Shown here: one piece after another, positions 7,706 to 13,303 of the stretch
Layout of the letters: each line of letters opens with the position of its first letter
How positions within the stretch are numbered: position 1 is the first letter of the stretch
Assembly (NCBI GenBank): GCA_019310385.1
Contig: JAFDEK010000038.1
Span: forward strand, 1 to 33,071
Reading direction: 5' to 3'
Length of the DNA: 33,071 bases
DNA from: Deltaproteobacteria bacterium
Lineage (GTDB): Bacteria; Myxococcota_A; UBA9160; UBA4427
Made by a program: the position numbers and the translations under genes
Notes under the pieces: model-generated
What the model was told of the DNA's origin: nothing
Databases searched by the model: none
Seen by the model: the letters and a program-made list of their open reading frames with translations, nothing else

Positions 7706-9019
7706 GTGCTCAACTGGGTCTGGCTCGGGCTGATCCTCATCTCGATCATCTACGCGGCCTTCACGGGTCGCATGGCAGACGTGTCGACGGGCCTCTTCGA
7801 GGGGGCCAAGTCGGCGGTCACCCTTGTGATCGGTCTCGTGGGCGGCATGTGCTTCATGCTCGGCATCATGAAGGTCGCCTTCGACGGCGGCCTGCGTGAC
7901 GCCATCGCGCGCTTGCTCGCGCCCCTGCTGCGGCGGATGTTCCCCGATGTGCCGGCGGACCACCCCGCCATGGGGGCCATGGTGATGAACATGGCCTGCA
8001 ACATCATGGGCCTGGGCAACGCCGCCACCCCCTTCGGCCTGAAGGCCATGGTGGAGCTCTCGAAGCTGAACCCCCACCCCGGCACGGCATCCAACGCCAT
8101 GGTGCTCTTTCTCGCCATCAATACTTCGGCGATCACCCTCATGCCGCCCACCGGGACCATCTTCGTGCGCTCGGCGGCAGGCTCGGCCCACCCCGAGGCC
8201 GTCTGGATCCCCACCCTCATCGCGACCACCTGCTCGACCCTGGCCGCAGTCAGCGCCTATTACCTGCTGCGGCGCCTTACGGTCTTCCAGCCTCCGGCGA
8301 CCGGGACCGCGGCGGCCGGCGACGGCTCGCCGCCGCCCGACTTCGGAGAGGTCGAGATCCCCGCGGCCAGCGGTCCGCGGGAGCCCATGGGGCTGGGGCG
8401 CAGCATCCTCGTCTACGGAAGTGCCGCGGCTGTGCTGGTCGCGCTCGTCCTCGAGGGCCTGCGCCTCGCCGAAGAGGTCGGCGCCTCCGGCGCCATCAAG
8501 ACCCTGGTGCAGACCTGGTCCTTCCCGCTGCTCATCGGCGGTCTGCTCCTGATCGGGGTAGCGGGACGCGTGCGCGTCTACGACTCCATGGTGGAGGGCG
8601 CCAAGGAGGGTCTCGAGGTGGCGGTGCGCATCGTCCCCTACCTGGTCGCCATCCTCACCGCCGTCGCGATGTTCCGGGAGTCGGGCGCTCTCGATATGTT
8701 CATCGCGCTGGTGAGTCCGCTCACGACGCCGCTGGGCGTCCCCGCCGAAGTACTCCCCATGGCGCTGCTGCGCCCCTTCTCGGGCTCGGGAGCCTTCGGG
8801 ATCATGAGCGAGACCCTCACCGCTTACGGCCCGGATTCCTTCATCGGCCTGCTGACGAGCACCCTCCAGGGCTCGACGGAGACGACCTTCTACGTCCTGG
8901 CTCTCTACCTCGGCGCCGCTCGGGTCGCCGACGGACGCCATACCCTGGCGGCCTGCCTCACCGGCGACGTGGCGGGCTTCGTGGGCGCGGTGGCGGCCTG
9001 CCATGTCTTTTTCGGCTAG
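7706..9019 (+). CDS. SpmA-SpmB fusion, nucleoside-recognition (Gate) domain membrane protein
   Basis: 437 residues from a GTG start at 7706 (M-LNWVWLGLILISIIYAAF), preceded by GGGGGG about 5 nt upstream. The frame is open further upstream to a TTG at 7634, but that part has no family similarity. The first half is SpmA-like: LFEGAKSAVTLVIGLVGGM, FPDVPADHPAMGAMVMN, GLGNAATPFGLKAM and NTSAITLMPPTG. After a polar linker (about residues 190-230), the second half is SpmB-like with a repeat of the fold: VEGAKEGLEVAVRIVPYLVA, RPFSGSGAFGIMSE and STETTFYVLALYLGAA. In Bacillus the separate SpmA and SpmB are needed for spore-core dehydration; single-chain fusions occur in non-sporulating Gram-negatives, where the role is unknown. 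Its stop codon lies inside a 21-bp tandem repeat. Confidence 0.85.
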   Translation: MLNWVWLGLILISIIYAAFTGRMADVSTGLFEGAKSAVTLVIGLVGGMCFMLGIMKVAFDGGLRDAIARLLAPLLRRMFPDVPADHPAMGAMVMNMACNIMGLGNAATPFGLKAMVELSKLNPHPGTASNAMVLFLAINTSAITLMPPTGTIFVRSAAGSAHPEAVWIPTLIATTCSTLAAVSAYYLLRRLTVFQPPATGTAAAGDGSPPPDFGEVEIPAASGPREPMGLGRSILVYGSAAAVLVALVLEGLRLAEEVGASGAIKTLVQTWSFPLLIGGLLLIGVAGRVRVYDSMVEGAKEGLEVAVRIVPYLVAILTAVAMFRESGALDMFIALVSPLTTPLGVPAEVLPMALLRPFSGSGAFGIMSETLTAYGPDSFIGLLTSTLQGSTETTFYVLALYLGAARVADGRHTLAACLTGDVAGFVGAVAACHVFFG

Positions 9020-9093
9020 GCCGCAGGCGCTTTCGGCTAGGCCGCAGACGCTCTTGCCCAGGCCGCAGGCGCTTTCGGCTAGGCCGCAGGCGC
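9010..9093. repeat. 21-bp tandem repeat, four copies, between the spmAB-like gene and amgK
   Basis: Units at 9010-9030, 9031-9051, 9052-9072 and 9073-9093. The first and fourth are identical, the second differs at one base, and the third at four near its start. Every copy contains GGCCGCAG followed by RCGC. The first unit holds the stop codon of the upstream gene (TAG, 9017-9019); the last ends 14 bp before the amgK start. The core GCCGCAGGCGC recurs in the 18-bp repeats inside amgK. Confidence 0.9.
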
Positions 9094-9107
9094 TGGGCTG
9101 AGATGGG

Positions 9108-10307
9108 ATGAGCGCCGGTACACCGATCCAAGAGATGCTCTCGGGGCTGGCGCAGAGAAGATTCGGCTGCGAGCCGAGTGCGATCGAGGCCATTGCGCCG
9201 GGGCTGGGCAGGCGACGCTTCTTTCGGCTCCGCTTCGAGGGGGGTGCCGATGTACCCGCCAGCGTCATCGCGCGGGTAGAGGCCGAGGACGATCCGGCGC
9301 TGCGCGCACCCGGAGCCACGGCCGAGCCGCCCCTCGAGCCTCTCCTCGGTTTTCTGGCGGGCCACGGGATTTCCGTACCCACCCGCTACGCGAGCGACCC
9401 GGAGCGCGGCATCGACCTCCTGGAAGACGCCGGGCCCCTGAGCCTGGAGGACGCCGCCGCCACCCTCGCCCCCGAGGCCCGCCGCGCCCTCTACGCCGAG
9501 GCCTGCGACTGGATCCCGCGTCTCCAGTACCTGCACGCGCGTCCCGAGGAGATCCCCGCCTTCGGGCGCCGCCTCGACGCCGCGCTCTTCGAGAGCAAGG
9601 CGCAGCGGGTGCTCGACTGGGCCCTGCCGTGGTCTCTGGGCCGGCCGGCGAGCGCGGGCGAGAAGGAGGCAGTGCGGGAAGCCTTCGCGCTCATTGCCGA
9701 GATATGCGGGCGGGCGCCTCAACGCCTCGCCCACCGCGACTACAAGGCCGCCAACCTGCACCTTCGCCTGGATGCAGCCCCCGGCGAGCGCCTGGTGATG
9801 ATCGACATTCAGGGCGCCTTCCTCGCGCCCCCCGAATACGATCTCGTCTGCCTCCTACGCGACTCCCACGTCGCCCTGCCCGAAGCCGAAGTGCGCGAGC
9901 AGCTCGAGCGGCTGCGGCCCGCCCTACCCGACGCGCCCGACCCCGACACCTTCGAGCAGCGCTTCCAGCTACTCACCCTCAGCCGGGTCGCCAAGGACTA
10001 TGCGCACTATGTCCACGCCGCAGGCGCCGTCCACGCCGCAGGCGCCGTCCACGCCGCAGGCGCCGTCCACGCCGCAGGCGCTGTCCACGCCGCAGGCGCC
10101 GTCCACGCCGCAGGCGCTGTCCGCGCCGCAGGCGCCGGCGACACGCGCTACCTGCGGCTGCTCCCCAACGCCCTGCGCAACCTTCAGGCCGCGGCGGCGA
10201 TCGCGCGCGCGTGGGACCCGGCCCTCGAGCGCCTCGGGGATGTACTGGCTCTCCTTGGCAGCGAGGCCGGCCGGCCGTCGCCACAGTCGGAGTCCCCCCA
10301 GCCATGA
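9108..10307 (+). CDS. amgK: AmgK-type sugar-1-kinase (N-acetylmuramate/N-acetylglucosamine, aminoglycoside-phosphotransferase fold)
   Basis: Phosphorylates the anomeric position of MurNAc (and GlcNAc), the entry to the recycling route that bypasses de novo UDP-MurNAc synthesis. The 399 residues carry the kinase core: catalytic loop LAHRDYKAANLHLR (HRD 209-211, Asn216) and metal-binding MIDIQGAFLAPPEYDLVCLLRD (Asp233), both as in AmgK. The next gene is MurU-like and overlaps by ATGA, the classic amgK-murU pair, which supports the call. Residues 302-343 are a seven-fold hexapeptide repeat (VHAAGA, last copy VRAAGA) in the C-lobe before TRYLRLLPNAL, where family members have a short loop; this explains its length over the usual 330-360. 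The ribosome-binding site is weak (GAGATGGG) and abuts the 21-bp repeats. Confidence 0.85.
   Translation: MSAGTPIQEMLSGLAQRRFGCEPSAIEAIAPGLGRRRFFRLRFEGGADVPASVIARVEAEDDPALRAPGATAEPPLEPLLGFLAGHGISVPTRYASDPERGIDLLEDAGPLSLEDAAATLAPEARRALYAEACDWIPRLQYLHARPEEIPAFGRRLDAALFESKAQRVLDWALPWSLGRPASAGEKEAVREAFALIAEICGRAPQRLAHRDYKAANLHLRLDAAPGERLVMIDIQGAFLAPPEYDLVCLLRDSHVALPEAEVREQLERLRPALPDAPDPDTFEQRFQLLTLSRVAKDYAHYVHAAGAVHAAGAVHAAGAVHAAGAVHAAGAVHAAGAVRAAGAGDTRYLRLLPNALRNLQAAAAIARAWDPALERLGDVLALLGSEAGRPSPQSESPQP
10011..10136. repeat. 18-bp in-frame tandem repeat, seven copies, inside amgK
   Basis: Seven units of GTCCACGCCGCAGGCGCC with rare changes (GCT for GCC at the end of some units; CGC for CAC in the last), encoding (VHAAGA)6-VRAAGA. 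The near identity, including synonymous sites, points to recent slippage or unequal exchange. The unit is a multiple of three, so copy-number change would keep the frame. Confidence 0.95.
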
Positions 10308-11233
10308 GGGCCATGATCCTCGCCGCCGGTCTCGGAACCCGCCTGCGCCCGCTCTCGCAGCTGTGCGCGAAGCCCGCCATGCCCGTGCGCGGCATCCCGG
10401 TAATCGCCTATCTCCTCGCGCTGCTGCGCGCCCACGGAGTCGACGAGGTCATGGTGAATCTCCACCACCGGCCCGACACCATCCGCAACGCGGTCGAGCG
10501 CTTCGGCCCCAGCGGAATCACGGTTCGCTACAGCGCCGAGGAGGCGCCCCTGGGCACCGGCGGCGGCATCCGGCGCGCGGCGGCCTTCCTGCGCGAAAGC
10601 GATCCGTGCATCGTGCTGGCCGGTGACATGCTCCTGGACGCAGACCTCGGCGCCCTGGTCGAGCGCCATCGGAGCCGGGGCGACGCCGCCACCCTACTGC
10701 TGCGAGAAGACTCGAGATCCGAGGCCTTCGGAACCTTGGGCATGGACGACCAGAATTGCGTCAGAAGAATCGGTCAGACCCACGATTTTGGAGGGGAATC
10801 CGCTTCCGGAGTCTTCCTGGGCGTGCGGGTGCTGGCAGCGCGGCTCTTCGACTCCATACCCGCGGGGGACGACTTCGAGGATCTGCGCGACTGGCTCGCC
10901 CCGGCCCTGGAGGCCGGAGCCCAGGATATCCGCGGCGAGCTCGTGTCCGAGCGAAACTGCCTTTGGGAGCCCGTGGGGACGCCCCCCGAGTATCTTCGAG
11001 TCAATCTGGAGCCGCGACCCCTCACCTTCATGAATGCGGAAACACTCGCATGTGCAGACGGCACCCACTTCGAGAAGAGTTTGTCCCTCGTGGTCGGCCG
11101 CGGGGCCCGGATCGAGCCGGGCGCGAGGTTGCGTAGGGTGGTGGTGTGGGAAGATGAGGTGGTGCCCGCGGACTTCAGGGGCAGCGACGGCGTCTACGCG
11201 GGCGGCGTTTTCCACAATTGTTTACCAGAATAG
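10304..11233 (+). CDS. murU: MurU-like nucleotidyltransferase (N-acetylmuramate-1-phosphate uridylyltransferase) with C-terminal extension
   Basis: Probably converts MurNAc-1-phosphate and UTP to UDP-MurNAc, following AmgK. The start MRAMILAAGLGTRLRPLS carries the sugar nucleotidyltransferase signature, followed by LCAKPAMPVRG, APLGTGGGIRRAA and the metal-binding AGDMLLDADLG. The ATG overlaps the amgK stop (ATGA), so the pair is coupled. At 309 residues it is longer than Pseudomonas MurU (about 220). The extra C-terminal 80 residues (NAETLACADGTHFEKSLSLV, VGRGARIEPGARLRRVVVWE) look like a short left-handed beta-helix, as in mannose-1-phosphate guanylyltransferases. The pairing with AmgK argues for MurU activity, but another sugar-1-phosphate substrate is possible. 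Confidence 0.8.
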   Translation: MRAMILAAGLGTRLRPLSQLCAKPAMPVRGIPVIAYLLALLRAHGVDEVMVNLHHRPDTIRNAVERFGPSGITVRYSAEEAPLGTGGGIRRAAAFLRESDPCIVLAGDMLLDADLGALVERHRSRGDAATLLLREDSRSEAFGTLGMDDQNCVRRIGQTHDFGGESASGVFLGVRVLAARLFDSIPAGDDFEDLRDWLAPALEAGAQDIRGELVSERNCLWEPVGTPPEYLRVNLEPRPLTFMNAETLACADGTHFEKSLSLVVGRGARIEPGARLRRVVVWEDEVVPADFRGSDGVYAGGVFHNCLPE

Positions 11234-11304
11234 TGTGAGTGCCGATAAGGTCATTGCGTCCGGCCAGGCCGCAGCACGGCGGCAGCCCGAGCGGGAGCAG
11301 TTTA

Positions 11305-12042
11305 ATGAGTGAGGTGGTGTTCATCGGAACCAGCGACGCCTTTGGCGCCGGCGGTCGCAGGCAATCTGCCGTGTTCGTGCGCGGCCAGCGCGGCGCCTTG
11401 CTGCTCGACTGCGGAGTGACGACGAACACCGGGCTCGAGGTCGAGGGCATCCAGCGCGACGAGATCGATGCCATCGTCGTCTCCCACTTCCACGGCGACC
11501 ACTTCGGCGGGATTCCCCTCTTCCTGCTCGGCGCCCTCTACGAAGACCAGCGCACCCGGCCCCTGCACATCGCCGGGCCACCCGACATCGAAGCGCGCGT
11601 GCATGCGCTGGCCGAAGCCATGGGCCACGGCATCCGCGAGCGCGAGTGGAGCTTCGCGATCCGCTTCAGCGAGGTTCCGCCAGGCGCGACCCACCAGATC
11701 GGGCCGGCCGATCTGCGCTCCTTCGAGACGCGCCACCAGCTCGAGGCCCATCCCCACGGCTACCAGGTGAGCGTCGGGGGAGAGCGCATCGTCTACTCGG
11801 GAGACACCGGCTGGTTCGACGAGCTGCCCTCACTTGCCGGGGGCGCCGACCTCTTCATCTGCGAGTGCACGAACCACAGCGCCCAGCTCGACTTCCACCT
11901 CAACCTCGACCAGCTCATCGAGCACAAGCCACTCTTCGACTGCGGCCACATGCTGCTCACCCACCTGGGAAGCGAGATGGCACAACTGCGCGGCGAGGTC
12001 GAGTTCGATACCGCGGACGACGGCCTGCGCCTGAAGCTCTAG
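11305..12042 (+). CDS. MBL-fold metallo-hydrolase (RNase Z-like subgroup), substrate unknown
   Basis: 245 residues with the complete metallo-beta-lactamase metal site: SHFHGDHFGG (HxHxDH), a later His in FETRHQLEAHPHG, YSGDTGW (bridging Asp) and a terminal LTHLG. The N-terminus VVFIGTSDAFGAGGRRQSAV resembles RNase Z-, PhnP- and phosphodiesterase-type members. It lacks the long exosite arm of true RNase Z and is shorter (tRNase Z about 300). The start ATG at 11305 has GGAG about 8 nt upstream. It follows murU by 71 nt on the same strand and converges on anmK, so it may be transcribed with amgK-murU; whether it has a recycling role is unknown. Confidence 0.85.
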   Translation: MSEVVFIGTSDAFGAGGRRQSAVFVRGQRGALLLDCGVTTNTGLEVEGIQRDEIDAIVVSHFHGDHFGGIPLFLLGALYEDQRTRPLHIAGPPDIEARVHALAEAMGHGIREREWSFAIRFSEVPPGATHQIGPADLRSFETRHQLEAHPHGYQVSVGGERIVYSGDTGWFDELPSLAGGADLFICECTNHSAQLDFHLNLDQLIEHKPLFDCGHMLLTHLGSEMAQLRGEVEFDTADDGLRLKL

Positions 12043-12070
12043 CCCGGCGCTGAAAACCCCGGAGCGAGCC

Positions 12071-13237
12071 CTATCCGGAGCGCTGCCCCGACACGATCTC
12101 GCCGAGCACCGCCGCGCGCCGCGCGCCCGTGCAGCGCGGCAGGTGATTCGGGATGCCGAGCAGGGCGTTGCGGCCCATGAGCGAGAACGCCATGGCCTCG
12201 GCGGCGGCCATGGGCACGCCGGCAGCATCGAAGGGCTCCACCACCGCCGAGGGCAGCACGCCGCGCAGCCCTTCCAGCATGATGGGATTCATGGCGCCGC
12301 CGCCGCCCACCAGCAGCCGATGCACGGAGGCTTCGCCATCGACGAGCCGAGGCAGGAGCTCGTGGCAGGCCAGGCCGACGGACTCGGTGGTGAAGGCCAC
12401 GAGGGTAGCGATGAGATCGTCCTCGGGCCGGCCCTGCTCGCTCCACTCCTTCACCAGCGCCTCGGCCTCGCGCATCCCGTAGCGCTCGCGGCCCGTCGAC
12501 TTGGGCGGCAGCCGGCGCAGGAAGTCGTCGTCGAGCAGGCGCTCGAGCAGATCGGCCTGCACCGTGCCGCGGCCGGCGCGTGCGCCGTCGCGGTCCATAC
12601 GCTCACGTCCAGCGGACAGCAGCTGCACCGCGGCGTCCACCAGGGCGTTGGCGGGGCCCACGTCGAAGGCGATCACGTCGTCGGGCCCCCCGCCGCGCGG
12701 CAGCCAGGTGAGGTTCGCGATGCCGCCGAGATTCAGCGCCACCCGGCTCTCGTCGGGGCTCGACAGCAGCTCGTAGTGGAAGAAGGGAGCCAGCGGCGCG
12801 CCCTCGCCTCCCGCCGCCACGTCCCGGGCCCGGAAGTCCGCAACTGTGGTGCAGCCCGTGCGCTCCGCGATCACGGAGGGATCGCCGATCTGCAGCGTGG
12901 CGTGGCGCTCGGGGTGATGGGCGACGGTCTGCCCATGGGACGCGATGGCGTCGATCTCGGCGAGGGGGATGCCCGCCGCCTTCGCGACCGCCGCCGCGGC
13001 CCCGGCGAATCGCTCCCCGAGCAGGACGTCGAGGCTCGCCAGCTCCTCCAGGGCTTCCGCGCCGGGAACTCGCGCCGCCGCCAGGCGATGGATCCGCTGC
13101 TGGAAGGCGAGCTCGAAGGGCGTCTCTTCGAAGGCGATCAGGCGAAAGGGCCGCGCCGCCCCGTCGTCGGGCCACTCGACGAGAGCAGCGTCGACGCCGT
13201 CCGCCGAGGTGCCCGACATGAGACCGATGACCCGCAT
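12071..13237 (-). CDS. anmK: Anhydro-N-acetylmuramic acid kinase
   Basis: Opens the anhydro ring of 1,6-anhydro-MurNAc while phosphorylating it to MurNAc-6-phosphate, the first committed step of anhydro-MurNAc recycling in the cytoplasm. The 388 residues are normal for AnmK. Signatures are MRVIGLMSGTSADGVDAALV (ATP-binding start), IASHGQTVAHHP, LQIGDPSVIAERTG, VADFRARDVAAGGEGAPL and VALNLGGIANLTWLP, with LLVGGGGAMNP late. It converges with the MBL-fold gene (28-bp gap) and faces the amgK-murU pair. The start is preceded not by a ribosome-binding site but by TAAGCT seven bases before the ATG, an arrangement seen again at the methyltransferase start at 20402; it may be leaderless. Confidence 0.96.
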   Translation of the reverse strand: MRVIGLMSGTSADGVDAALVEWPDDGAARPFRLIAFEETPFELAFQQRIHRLAAARVPGAEALEELASLDVLLGERFAGAAAAVAKAAGIPLAEIDAIASHGQTVAHHPERHATLQIGDPSVIAERTGCTTVADFRARDVAAGGEGAPLAPFFHYELLSSPDESRVALNLGGIANLTWLPRGGGPDDVIAFDVGPANALVDAAVQLLSAGRERMDRDGARAGRGTVQADLLERLLDDDFLRRLPPKSTGRERYGMREAEALVKEWSEQGRPEDDLIATLVAFTTESVGLACHELLPRLVDGEASVHRLLVGGGGAMNPIMLEGLRGVLPSAVVEPFDAAGVPMAAAEAMAFSLMGRNALLGIPNHLPRCTGARRAAVLGEIVSGQRSG

Positions 13238-13244
13238 GGGCGGC

Positions 13245-13250
13245 AGCTTA
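13245..13250 (-). promoter_or_regulatory. Possible -10 element (TAAGCT) 7 nt before anmK; leaderless start candidate
   Basis: On the minus strand TAAGCT-GCCGCCC-ATG fits a TANNNT -10 hexamer with transcription starting at or next to the ATG. No Shine-Dalgarno sequence is present. The same arrangement precedes the methyltransferase gene that starts at 20402. Confidence 0.4.
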
Positions 13251-13303
13251 GCGAAGGACCTTCGGAGCGGGCACGACGGGCCTGACGGGCCTTACGACAA
13301 AGT

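Noticed and set aside
9010..9093. Short-repeat array considered as a CRISPR remnant
   Set aside because: Units are directly adjacent without spacers, 21 bp long, and no cas gene is near.
7649..9382. Long minus-strand open frame (577 codons) opposite the spmAB-like gene
   Set aside because: Its product is rich in His, Gly, Arg and Asp as expected from antisense high-G+C codons, while the plus strand has a clear SpmA-SpmB protein. The SACGLAE repeat in it merely reflects the 21-bp tandem repeat.
11241..11248. Exact sigma-28-type -10 (GCCGATAA) upstream of the MBL-fold gene
   Set aside because: No TAAA-type -35 lies 15 bp upstream (the sequence there is TTAC), and one exact 8-mer in about 66 kb of double-stranded sequence is expected by chance.
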